From Pseudalkalibacillus decolorationis (GTDB taxonomy: Bacteria; Bacillota; Bacilli; Bacillales; Fictibacillaceae), in the NCBI RefSeq assembly GCF_024609785.1, contig NZ_JANHJQ010000034.1:1-35534 (forward strand): a DNA stretch of 35,534 nucleotides. The letters are read 5' to 3'. Each line of letters starts with the position of its first letter. Positions within the stretch are counted from its first letter, which is position 1. This document shows, piece after piece, positions 1-6,426 of this stretch. The notes beneath the pieces are model-generated. The model saw nothing but the letters and a program-made list of their open reading frames with translations. It did no database searches and was not told where the DNA came from. The translations under genes were made by a program, and so were the position numbers.

Positions 1-44
1 TCCGTATAAGAACTTAATGGAAGAGATAGTTGTTTCCGTATCAT
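1..44 (-). CDS. Possible 5' end of a gene running off the window
   Basis: An ATG on the minus strand at 44 is followed by 14 open codons to the window edge (peptide begins MIRKQLSLPL). A GGTGG Shine-Dalgarno-like sequence ends 5 nt before it, and TATAAT lies at 75-80 on the same strand, so a start here is plausible. The plus strand is also open in one frame, ending at a TGA at 65-67, which could instead be the tail of an upstream gene terminated by the hairpin at 87-130. The fragment is too short to decide or to name. Confidence 0.3.
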   Translation of the reverse strand, partial: MIRKQLSLPLSSYT

Positions 45-86
45 CGTATCCACCCACTAAAATTTGATACTTAAATTATACAGTAA

Positions 87-130
87 AAAAGGTATAATTC
101 CCTCGATACATACAAGGAATTATACCTTTT
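87..130. terminator. Bidirectional intrinsic terminator
   Basis: A 15-bp perfect stem (AAAAGGTATAATTCC at 87-101 with its complement at 116-130) encloses a 14-nt loop. On the minus strand it ends in six T and follows the PAP2 gene stop by 82 nt. On the plus strand it ends in four T and could also end a gene entering from the left. Confidence 0.85.
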
Positions 131-211
131 CATCATTTATGGAACTTTTTCAGTGACCTCGACATTATCGGGAGAGTCTTTTCACAATCTACTTGTAAAT
201 TGAAAGGTTAA

Positions 212-739
212 TTAGATGGGTAATTGCTGCAGAAGTATAGCACTACAAATCCCCAACAACATGCCCGTGATTACATCAGACGGATAGTGAAGACCAAGAT
301 AGATGCGAGATAATGCTACCGAAAACGATAGGGGAAGTAAGGCGATTCCAAGTAATGGATTCCATAAGATGAGCGGAGTCGTTACTGCAAAAATAGCAGT
401 GGTATGTCCGGAGGGAAAAGAATGATCCTCGAGAAGTCGTGAAATAGTCACCGTATTTGGGAAGACTTGATAAGGTCGTTTTCGAGGGTAGGTTTTCTTA
501 CTGATTTGAACAGGTACATGACTAATGAAAAGAGCAAAAAGACTTTGTATTGCTGCTGTTTTTAATCCTTCAGATGAAACTAATAATAAAAGGATACAAA
601 TACTAATGGAAAAGGTTGCTCCTCCCAGATTTGATATCGATTTAAAATACATACTTAAGATTCTATATTGCCATTTTCCGTTTATCCAATGGAAGATTGA
701 ACATTCCCTCTTATGCAGCCAATTGAAAACCTTGGTCAC
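212..739 (-). CDS. PAP2 family membrane phosphatase
   Basis: This 175-residue polytopic protein is a type 2 phosphatidic acid phosphatase, the family that includes undecaprenyl-diphosphate phosphatases such as BcrC. The three active-site motifs are intact: K81-x6-R88-P89, P109-S-G-H112 and S144-R145-x5-H151-x3-D155. Hydrophobic segments lie at about 43-55, 63-78, 114-140 and 156-170. Translation most likely starts at GTG 739, which has AAAGGTGA 6 nt upstream. Substrate cannot be read from sequence; undecaprenyl pyrophosphate or a phospholipid phosphate at the outer membrane face is likely. It is monocistronic, with its own terminator at 87-130. A second PAP2 gene lies at 4862. Confidence 0.9.
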   Translation of the reverse strand: MTKVFNWLHKRECSIFHWINGKWQYRILSMYFKSISNLGGATFSISICILLLLVSSEGLKTAAIQSLFALFISHVPVQISKKTYPRKRPYQVFPNTVTISRLLEDHSFPSGHTTAIFAVTTPLILWNPLLGIALLPLSFSVALSRIYLGLHYPSDVITGMLLGICSAILLQQLPI

Positions 740-933
740 CTATGATCACCTTTTCTATTTTCTTATTTATTCAAAGCATACAGGGTAAATATGAGGGGGA
801 TATCAAGTCAATGTAAACTTTCTGTAGAGATTTTTACGGAGAAAAGGGTGAAATTATACATTTCTAAAAGTGGGTGATAAAATGGGAAAAGTAAGTATGA
901 ATAGATCAATACAAATACAGGGAAGTGAAGGCG

Positions 934-1302
934 ATGTACAAACGATTACACCATGTTTCGTTAGAGGTGAAAAATCTAAAAAAAGCTCGGGATTTTTATG
1001 AGAAGTTGTTACAACTAAACCCTAGTTCACAACGACCCGACTTTGAATTTGAAGGTGTATGGTACCAAATTGGAGAAACACAGCTCCATTTAATCGTAAA
1101 TGAATCACTTTCCAATGAGTCTAATACAATTTTGAATAGTAGAAGTGCACATTTTGCTATACGAGTTGAATCAATTGTTGAGTTAATTAAACGGTTTGAA
1201 GACTCCGATATTCCTTATTTGAATAAGCCAACCAGTAAGACCGGCTGGCATCAAGTTTTTGTACAAGACCCCGATGGGAATATTATTGAATTTAATGCTT
1301 AG
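934..1302 (+). CDS. VOC (glyoxalase/bleomycin resistance) superfamily protein
   Basis: A 122-residue protein with the paired beta-alpha-beta-beta-beta fold of the vicinal oxygen chelate superfamily. It begins with the typical HHVSLEV strand (His6/His7), followed by a FYEKLL helix, then a second half starting AHFAIRV and ending in the conserved DPDGNIIEF, whose Glu is a usual metal ligand. An in-frame GTG exists at 925, but AGGGA at 919-923 is placed 10 nt before ATG 934, so I use ATG. The substrate is unknown; the family includes glyoxalases, dioxygenases and thiol transferases. It is transcribed alone towards convergent ytoA, separated by only 6 bp, with no obvious terminator between them. 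Confidence 0.85.
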   Translation: MYKRLHHVSLEVKNLKKARDFYEKLLQLNPSSQRPDFEFEGVWYQIGETQLHLIVNESLSNESNTILNSRSAHFAIRVESIVELIKRFEDSDIPYLNKPTSKTGWHQVFVQDPDGNIIEFNA

Positions 1303-1308
1303 ATAAGT

Positions 1309-1821
1309 TCAATCATGGACGTTCTTATACTCCTGGCCGCGTTCGACGTATTCTGTTCGGATGCGTTCCATATCCTTTAAGTCTTCGTCATTGAGGGTGC
1401 GAACCACTTTTGCAGGTCTGCCGAATGCTAATGTGTTGGGTGGGATTTTTTTACCTGGTGGAACAAGACTACCTGCACCGATAAATGCACCTTTACCGAT
1501 TTCTGCACCATCGAGAATCAGTGATCCCATACCGATTAAAGCCTTTTTGCGAATTATACAACTATGTAGCGTAACCTGATGCCCAACGGTAACATCATCC
1601 TCAAGAATTAGAGGGTTATTTGGGCTCTGGTGAAGCATAGATAAATCTTGAATGTTCACTCTTTTACCGATATGAGTAGGTGCTACGTCCCCTCGAATGA
1701 CGGTATTGAACCAGATGGTGGACTGTTCTTCAATGGAAACATCACCAGAAACAATTGCGCCGTCTGCAATAAAAACTGTAGAATCAATTTTTGGTTTTAT
1801 ACCTTTATATGAATAAATCAA
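1309..1821 (-). CDS. ytoA: Gamma-class carbonic anhydrase-like protein YtoA
   Basis: A left-handed beta-helix hexapeptide-repeat protein of 170 residues, of the YrdA/PaaY/YtoA gamma-carbonic anhydrase group. The metal-binding histidines are visible in the segments MLHQSP, VGHQVTLHSC and nearby, with the repeated [V/I]-G-x-G pattern (IGMGSLILDGAEIGKGAFIGAGS) broken into turns. Two ATG codons at 1830 and 1827 directly abut the AAAGAGG ribosome binding site, while TTG 1821 sits 9 nt downstream of it and yields the N terminus MIYSYKGIKP, as I recall for B. subtilis YtoA; I therefore use TTG. Catalytic activity in this subgroup is often unproven. It is divergent from ytpA. Confidence 0.9.
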   Translation of the reverse strand: MIYSYKGIKPKIDSTVFIADGAIVSGDVSIEEQSTIWFNTVIRGDVAPTHIGKRVNIQDLSMLHQSPNNPLILEDDVTVGHQVTLHSCIIRKKALIGMGSLILDGAEIGKGAFIGAGSLVPPGKKIPPNTLAFGRPAKVVRTLNDEDLKDMERIRTEYVERGQEYKNVHD

Positions 1822-1909
1822 ACACATCATCCTCTTTCATAAAATAATTATTAATAGAGCCATTTGAAGTTTAGCGTATTTTTATGAAGAAGAAAAGGGG
1901 GAACTAATA

Positions 1910-2689
1910 ATGTGGATTTGGGAATCAGAAAAGGCAAAAGCAGTGGTTGTGATTGTACATGGTGCCGGAGAACATCACGGAAGGTATGAATGGCTTAAAT
2001 CTCAGTGGGTATCGAATGGTTTCCATGTTGTTATGGGGGATCTCCCAGGACAAGGGACAACCAGAAGGAAACGTGGACATATCGATTCCTTTAACGTATA
2101 TATTGAAGCCATTGAATCTTGGGTTCTAAAAGCTCAAGAGTTTAATTTACCTGTTATTTTGTTTGGTCATAGCATGGGTGGCTTGGCTGTTATACGAGCT
2201 TTAACTGAAAAGCAACTTAATGTAAATGCGCTGGTTCTTTCATCCCCATGTCTAGGTATCATTCATAAGCCCTCAATAACAATGAGTACGATATCGAAAC
2301 TTATGAATAAGGTGTATCCCGGTTTACTTATTAGTGCTGATCAAGGCTTAAGCAATGGAACAAGGTCTGAGGAAATTAGGAAGCGTGACGCTGAGGATGC
2401 GCTTCTAGTTAAAAAGGTTTCCGTAAGATGGTATCGGGAACTGGTTACGGCGATAAAACGTGCTCACCAATCAACTGATCAATTTCCTGAGATCCCCGTG
2501 ATACTTGTACAAGCGGGTAATGATTTAATTGTTGATAAATGGAAGGTTAGAGAATGGTTTGACAATCTTCCCATAATGGAAAAATCGTTTAAGGAGTGGC
2601 CGGATCTTTATCACGAAGTCCTTAATGAACCTGAAAGAGATCAGGTTTTTCATTATTTGAATCATTTGATTAAGCTCCACGTAAAGTAG
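1910..2689 (+). CDS. ytpA: Lysophospholipase / alpha-beta hydrolase YtpA
   Basis: A 259-residue alpha/beta hydrolase of the monoacylglycerol lipase/PldB type. HGAG at 17-20 is the oxyanion region, GHSMGG at 86-91 holds nucleophile Ser88, Asp205 (GND) and His235 (LYHEVLNE) complete the triad. No signal peptide is seen, so it acts in the cytoplasm or on the inner membrane face. In B. subtilis, YtpA is reported to release the acyl group from phosphatidylglycerol, making the lysophospholipid antibiotic bacilysocin. It starts at ATG with AAAGGGGGA upstream. ytpB follows on the same strand, after a gap holding a decayed repeat, so the pair is probably co-transcribed. Confidence 0.92.
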   Translation: MWIWESEKAKAVVVIVHGAGEHHGRYEWLKSQWVSNGFHVVMGDLPGQGTTRRKRGHIDSFNVYIEAIESWVLKAQEFNLPVILFGHSMGGLAVIRALTEKQLNVNALVLSSPCLGIIHKPSITMSTISKLMNKVYPGLLISADQGLSNGTRSEEIRKRDAEDALLVKKVSVRWYRELVTAIKRAHQSTDQFPEIPVILVQAGNDLIVDKWKVREWFDNLPIMEKSFKEWPDLYHEVLNEPERDQVFHYLNHLIKLHVK

Positions 2690-2743
2690 AGATGACTATT
2701 AAAACGGTTAGGATGTTTGTGGAAGAATCGAATCGACCTCGAG

Positions 2744-2813
2744 CACCTGGGAGTTGGAGCTAAACATTACATCTGTGCAACACAGTTTTATACTTTTTTA
2801 ACTCACAATATCA
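2744..2813 (+). repeat. Decayed copy of interspersed repeat family A
   Basis: The ytpA-ytpB spacer contains a degenerate end of the family A repeat. From the GGAGC at about 2755 onward, roughly 39 of 50 positions match the intact copy at 26473-26522 by eye, including the blocks ACATTACATC and TTTTATACTTT. It has the same orientation as the copies at 26.3 and 35.3 kb. The stretch upstream (2744-2754) matches more weakly. An in-frame ATG at 2717 would read through this repeat into ytpB, but that is not a likely protein start. Confidence 0.7.
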
Positions 2814-2833
2814 TTATCAGAAGGAGTGATGGT

Positions 2834-3898
2834 ATGAATGTTCCTTCACAACCGTGGACGTTGATGAAGCGGGTCTATAAAGATGTTCTACCTTATGTTC
2901 ATGAAGAATTGAACTATTGGAGGGAGAGAGCGGAACACATTCCGAATGAAGAGTTGAGAACACAGGCATTGGCGAGCATTAGTTCGAAAACCTTCCACTG
3001 CGAAGGTGGTGGGATCTATTCTCTGTTATCCAATGGTCCAACACGACAGAAGGATGTCATCAAATTTATTGTTGCCTATCAGACAATCAGTGATTATTTG
3101 GACAACCTCTGTGATCGGAGCACATCTTTGGATCCTCTCGATTTCGAGCAGCTTCATCGGTCGATGCCTCATGCATTGAAGCCTGAGGCATCACTAGAAA
3201 ACTATTACTTGCACCGAGAAGAACAAGATGATGGTGGTTATTTGCATGATCTCGTCCAAACGTGTCAGACAGTTCTGGTGAATTTGCCAGGATTTCCACA
3301 TATCGAGGATACGCTTAAAGAGCTTGCTGATCATTACTGTAATTTACAGGTACATAAGCATGTGAAAAAGGATGAGCGGGTACCACGACTAAAGGATTGG
3401 TTTGATCAAAATAAAAATACTCTTCCTCCAATGAGTTGGTATGAGTTTTCTGCATGTGCAGGCTCCACAATCGGGATTTTTTGTCTCATATCATACGCGA
3501 CACATGATGGTTTTCAACCAGACTGGGCTAATAAGGTGAAGAACGGTTATTTCCCATGGATACAAGGACTCCATATTATGATGGATTATTTAATTGATCA
3601 AGAGGAAGATCGAGCTGGCGGGGACTTGAATTTCTGCTTTTATTATGACGATGAAAACGAAATGGTGACTCGGTTGTTGCATTTCTTCCAAATGGCAGAC
3701 AAGTCAACGAAAGAACTGCCTCATGCAAGGTTTCATTCACTTGTCACTAGAGGTCTTCTAGGTATCTATGCATCAGATGAAAAGGTCCGTGCTCAAAAGG
3801 ATGTTCGTACTGTAACGAAGAGATTAATGCGAGCAGGTGGAATGACAGCCTATTATTATTATTGGAACAGTATGATGTATCGGAAAATTAAAGCATAA
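2834..3898 (+). CDS. ytpB: Tetraprenyl-beta-curcumene synthase YtpB
   Basis: A 354-residue large terpene synthase of the DUF2600/YtpB family, which cyclises heptaprenyl diphosphate to the C35 tetraprenyl-beta-curcumene, a precursor of sesquarterpenes found in Bacillus spores. Acid-rich likely metal-binding segments are DYLDNLCD at 87-94 and DYLIDQEED at 251-259, the latter followed by RAGGDLNFCFYY, which looks characteristic of the family. ATG 2834 is preceded by AGAAGGAG at a 7-nt spacing; the in-frame ATG at 2717 lies upstream in a repeat. With ytpA it forms a lipid-product gene pair; a terminator follows at 3909. Confidence 0.92.
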   Translation: MNVPSQPWTLMKRVYKDVLPYVHEELNYWRERAEHIPNEELRTQALASISSKTFHCEGGGIYSLLSNGPTRQKDVIKFIVAYQTISDYLDNLCDRSTSLDPLDFEQLHRSMPHALKPEASLENYYLHREEQDDGGYLHDLVQTCQTVLVNLPGFPHIEDTLKELADHYCNLQVHKHVKKDERVPRLKDWFDQNKNTLPPMSWYEFSACAGSTIGIFCLISYATHDGFQPDWANKVKNGYFPWIQGLHIMMDYLIDQEEDRAGGDLNFCFYYDDENEMVTRLLHFFQMADKSTKELPHARFHSLVTRGLLGIYASDEKVRAQKDVRTVTKRLMRAGGMTAYYYYWNSMMYRKIKA

Positions 3899-3908
3899 TG
3901 ATGATATT

Positions 3909-3946
3909 AAAAGGAATTGACCATATTTTAGGCCAATCCCTTTTTT
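3909..3946. terminator. Bidirectional terminator between ytpB and mnmM
   Basis: AAAAGGAATTGACC at 3909-3922 pairs with GGCCAATCCCTTTT at 3931-3944 (12 of 14 pairs) and is followed by more T. It ends ytpB on the plus strand and, with its A-rich 5' arm, mnmM on the minus strand. Confidence 0.8.
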
Positions 3947-3972
3947 CTAAAGTCTTCCGCTTTCTTAAGTAA

Positions 3973-4545
3973 TTAGTGTTTTTCAATGGCTATAAGAAAT
4001 GGGGGATCATTTTTCTGATTAATAAACTGGTAGCGAAGGACGTGTGCTACTTTCTGATCGAGGTTGCTAAGGTAGCTTAATAAAGCATCTTTTTCCTCTT
4101 TCCCGCCTTCGTGTCCATGATAAACAACGACAATAATCAAACCGCCTACAGCGATTATTTCTAACAGCCCTTGTATCGCTTGAAGGGTGGAATCTGGGCG
4201 TGTAATCACTTTTTTATCGCTGCCTGGCAAGTAGCCGAGGTTGAAGATCGCCGATTTTATCGTGCCATGTTCTTCTACTGGTATGTTTCGTTTAACGTGT
4301 GCATGACTTTCGTGAAATAAAGTGATCTGCCTTGTATAACCATAGTCAGCGAGCAATCGGTTCGTAGCCTCAATAGCTTTTTTTTGCACATCAAACCCGT
4401 ATACCATCCCATTTGGTCCAACTAAATCGGCAAGGAAAAGGGTGTCGTGTCCATTTCCAACGGTCGCGTCGATTACTATATCCCCATCCTCAATTACGTT
4501 TTGTAACAGCTTTTTTACAAATGGTAAAACACGTTCCAAGTTCAT
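3973..4545 (-). CDS. mnmM: tRNA 5-aminomethyl(2-thio)uridine methyltransferase MnmM (YtqB)
   Basis: A 190-residue class I SAM-dependent methyltransferase. Motif I is DATVGNGHDT at 26-35, an acidic end of strand 2 is GFDVQ at 50-54, and FNLGYLPG at 101-108 is the YtqB family signature. YtqB has been shown in Gram-positives to be MnmM, which performs the last methylation making mnm5(s2)U34 in tRNA where the MnmC methylase domain is absent. Start ATG 4545 has GAGGTG 8 nt upstream. It stands alone and converges on ytpB. Older annotations call it a putative rRNA methylase; orthology by family signature makes MnmM the better call. Confidence 0.9.
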   Translation of the reverse strand: MNLERVLPFVKKLLQNVIEDGDIVIDATVGNGHDTLFLADLVGPNGMVYGFDVQKKAIEATNRLLADYGYTRQITLFHESHAHVKRNIPVEEHGTIKSAIFNLGYLPGSDKKVITRPDSTLQAIQGLLEIIAVGGLIIVVVYHGHEGGKEEKDALLSYLSNLDQKVAHVLRYQFINQKNDPPFLIAIEKH

Positions 4546-4861
4546 AGGACAAGCACCTCAGCGTGAATATATATTTCGTGATAAAGCTCAAACTTTTTGA
4601 TACTAATAGCATTTTAGCATGATGTGAGCAGGTAGCCAATTAGAACCAAGGGAATAGAAGTGGTTTTCAATTATATAAAGAAAACTTGGCTAGCGCCAAG
4701 CCTTCGCCGTAGTTGCGCTTATACTATAGAAAGTATTTTTTATACTTTCTTAACGTGTAAAAAAAGAATTATTCAGGTCCTTTGGATTCAAGTTTTCTTT
4801 TATGGAAATTTGGGAATAATCCTTAAATAGCAAGCATATGAAGTGAAAAAAGACAAGAACT
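4546..4861. other. Intergenic region between mnmM and PAP2 gene
   Basis: These 316 bp separate divergent genes. They hold the family B repeat at 4672-4757 and A/T-rich flanks; I see no convincing open reading frame. Promoters for both flanking genes must lie here but no clear -35/-10 pair stands out. Confidence 0.6.
4672..4757 (-). repeat. Interspersed repeat family B, copy 1
   Basis: An 86-bp element whose reverse complement closely matches 14056-14151. In that orientation it begins CACGTTAAGAAAGTATAAAA, then a hairpin of AGAAAGTAT and ATACTTTCT, then ATAGTATAAGCGCAACTA, and ends in a palindromic CTTGGC..GCCAAG module followed by TTTTCTTTATATA. It lacks about 10 bp present in the copy at 14 kb. 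Confidence 0.85.
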
Positions 4862-5545
4862 TTGAAGGGAGTGGGAGAACTGGAACAGATCACCGCTGAA
4901 CATAATCATCGCAAATGGTACTGGTTCACATTCATTATAGCGACATTTTTAGTGATCCTTTTTATTATACTTGGATTTTCTCATGATAGATTAACGACTT
5001 TTGATAGGGTGATTATGGAGTTTGTTTGGAACCTTCGATCAGATTGGTTGACTCCTTTTTTTATCTTTCTTACATATGTGGGTTCGGGTTATGTGTCTAT
5101 TCCACTTATGATTGTTTTAGTAATTCATTTTTTTGTGAATCGGTCACCTCACCTCGCACTAATTTTACTTTTTAATTTGATGGGTGTACGGTTAATGAAC
5201 CGGTTTCTGAAGAACATTTATGATCGGACAAGGCCAGACCATACCCCTTTATTAGATGCTGGTGGGTTTAGTTTTCCAAGTGGCCACTCAATGAATTCAG
5301 CCGCTTTTTTCGGATTTCTTGGCTATTTACTATGGGTCTATTTTAGTCGTAGCGGGGTAAAGAAAAATTATATTCTATACATTTCGGGGTTCCTAGTTCT
5401 TTTAATTGGATTAAGTCGCGTATATCTAGGCGTCCATTTTCCAAGTGACGTGATCGCAGGTTTTGCTGCCGGTGGTGTCTGGCTCCTTTTATCTATGCTT
5501 CTTTTAAAAATATCAGCGCCTCAACGCCAAAGAAAAACACGTTAA
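4862..5545 (+). CDS. PAP2 family membrane phosphatase
   Basis: A 227-residue phosphatase with about six membrane segments (roughly 20-40, 64-92, 96-112, 145-163, 169-185, 198-216). Active-site motifs are K117-x6-R124-P125, P139-S-G-H142 and S185-R186-x5-H192-x3-D196. Several YodM/PgpB-like Bacillus enzymes of this architecture dephosphorylate undecaprenyl diphosphate or phosphatidylglycerophosphate; the substrate here is not known. Start choice is uncertain: TTG 4862 lacks a good ribosome site, whereas AAGGGAG at 4865-4871 lies 8 nt before an in-frame CTG at 4880; the in-frame GTG at 4871 overlaps it. No terminator is evident before the leuS promoter. It is only distantly similar to the PAP2 gene at 212. 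Confidence 0.9.
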   Translation: MKGVGELEQITAEHNHRKWYWFTFIIATFLVILFIILGFSHDRLTTFDRVIMEFVWNLRSDWLTPFFIFLTYVGSGYVSIPLMIVLVIHFFVNRSPHLALILLFNLMGVRLMNRFLKNIYDRTRPDHTPLLDAGGFSFPSGHSMNSAAFFGFLGYLLWVYFSRSGVKKNYILYISGFLVLLIGLSRVYLGVHFPSDVIAGFAAGGVWLLLSMLLLKISAPQRQRKTR

Positions 5546-5603
5546 AACGTATACAAACAGAGAAATCCGTATAACATGATAAGAACCTATTTTCAGAAAA
5601 AAC

Positions 5604-5632
5604 TTGACAAATTCTGAGAACGTGCATAAAAT
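5604..5632 (+). promoter_or_regulatory. Sigma-A promoter of leuS
   Basis: TTGACA at 5604-5609 and TAAAAT at 5627-5632 are separated by exactly 17 bp, giving a near-consensus vegetative promoter. Transcription would start near 5639, just before stem I of the T-box. Confidence 0.85.
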
Positions 5633-5638
5633 ACAAAT

Positions 5639-5930
5639 TAAAATCTTTATAAATTATAAGGCTAAGAAGAGGACTAGTAAGATAGGCAACGGTATAAAGA
5701 GAGTTGGCGGACGGTGAAAGCCAACCCGAAAGTTATTTGAACTCGCCTCAGAGCCATAAACGTGAACCAAAAGTAGCGTTTATCGTTTCTCCGCGATAAG
5801 GAGCCAAAGTGAGTAACACTATTTCGTATTAGTGTGCTAATGCGGGTGGTACCGCGGGAAGGTTATGTGTATTCAACCTCTCGTCCCTGATGTGTTTTTT
5901 ATCAGTGGCGGGAGGTTTTATTTATTTCTG
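5639..5930 (+). promoter_or_regulatory. Leucine T-box riboswitch upstream of leuS
   Basis: A classic T-box leader. Stem I contains AGTA and a distal GGTGAAA loop. The specifier codon is CTC (Leu) at 5742-5744, preceded by GAA. The T-box core GGGTGGTACCGCG spans 5844-5856; its TGGT bulge at 5847-5850 can pair with an ACCA acceptor end, matching the A73 discriminator of tRNA-Leu. The terminator is a 17-bp stem with one mismatch (5874-5890 with 5904-5920) and a T-rich tail. Uncharged tRNA-Leu would stabilise the antiterminator and permit leuS transcription. The structural gene begins nearly 500 nt beyond the terminator. Confidence 0.95.
5874..5930 (+). terminator. T-box regulated terminator
   Basis: AACCTCTCGTCCCTGAT pairs with ATCAGTGGCGGGAGGTT around a TGTGTTTTTT-type loop, then TTATTTATTT. 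Its 5' arm overlaps the sequence the T-box antiterminator would use, so the two folds exclude each other. Confidence 0.9.
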
Positions 5931-5940
5931 ACAAATGATA

Positions 5941-6205
5941 AACTGCGAATTTCTGCGTTAACTCGTTTCTCCGGTTCTCACGTAGATTAACTACGCTGCG
6001 ATCCTCGAAACTTCGTTGCCTTGAACTTCTTGTTTCTCCTTTGCCAGAGGGCGGTTTATAAGCTTCGAATTTCTTCGTTAGCTTATGCCTACGATTCTCA
6101 CTTGACTTAACCAAGCTCCGAGTCTCGACACTGCGCTGCCTTGAACTTCTTGCTTCTAAACCACCAAGATTTCGAGGAAGTTGAGCTTCAGATCTCTGTG
6201 TTAAG
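5941..6205. repeat. 120-bp tandem repeat in the leuS leader (two full units and a partial third)
   Basis: Unit 1 (5941-6060) and unit 2 (6061-6180) align with no gap at exactly 120 bp; shared blocks include CGAATTTCT, CGTTA, TTCTCA and a 20-bp stretch GTTGCC/GCTGCC-TTGAACTTCTTG. A third unit begins near 6184 and decays after about 22 bp. Because 120 is divisible by 3 the minus strand stays open over 5902-6219, giving an Arg/Ser-rich reading frame with a duplicated SSRQRS segment, which I judge not to be a real gene. Confidence 0.85.
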
Positions 6206-6230
6206 ATAAGTTTTGTCAAGAGTTAAGCCT

Positions 6231-6320
6231 TCCGCGGCAAAAAGTGTTGTTTCCGCGGCATATTTAGGAGCATCGCGGCACATTTACACTTTTAGCGGTA
6301 TAATACCTATTTTCCGCGAG
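6231..6320. repeat. Array of five GCGG-core repeats with 20-21 bp period
   Basis: Cores CCGCGGCA at 6232, CCGCGGCA at 6253, TCGCGGCA at 6273, TAGCGGTA at 6293 and TCCGCGAG at 6313 recur at offsets 21, 20, 20 and 20 bp. The A/T-rich spacers are 12-13 bp and unrelated. It lies in the transcribed leader, about 107 bp before the leuS start. The cores are degenerate, so this is not a CRISPR array. Confidence 0.75.
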
Positions 6321-6426
6321 AAAAACCCTTACCGAGTTAATCTAAGTTAGCGAGGGTCAAGATTAAACATGTACTTAGCAAAAAAAGAAAACCATACTTA
6401 AAAAATTATGAGTGGGAGTGGCTGTA

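Noticed and set aside
525-788. An 87-codon plus-strand frame opposite the PAP2 gene.
   Set aside because: Antisense shadow of a gene with complete active-site motifs; no ribosome site.
882-1001. A 39-codon ORF starting MGKVSMNRSIQIQGS with a GGTGA upstream, overlapping the VOC gene start.
   Set aside because: It runs out of frame through the VOC coding region and resembles nothing known; the VOC frame is the real gene.
5902-6219. Open minus-strand frame of 105 codons rich in Arg and Ser with a duplicated segment.
   Set aside because: It exists because the 120-bp tandem repeat has a length divisible by three; it overlaps the T-box terminator and has no ribosome site.
6231-6320. Possible CRISPR array.
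   Set aside because: Cores of 8 bp with 12-bp spacers are far too short, the cores diverge, and no cas gene is in the window. The same applies to 9083-9170.
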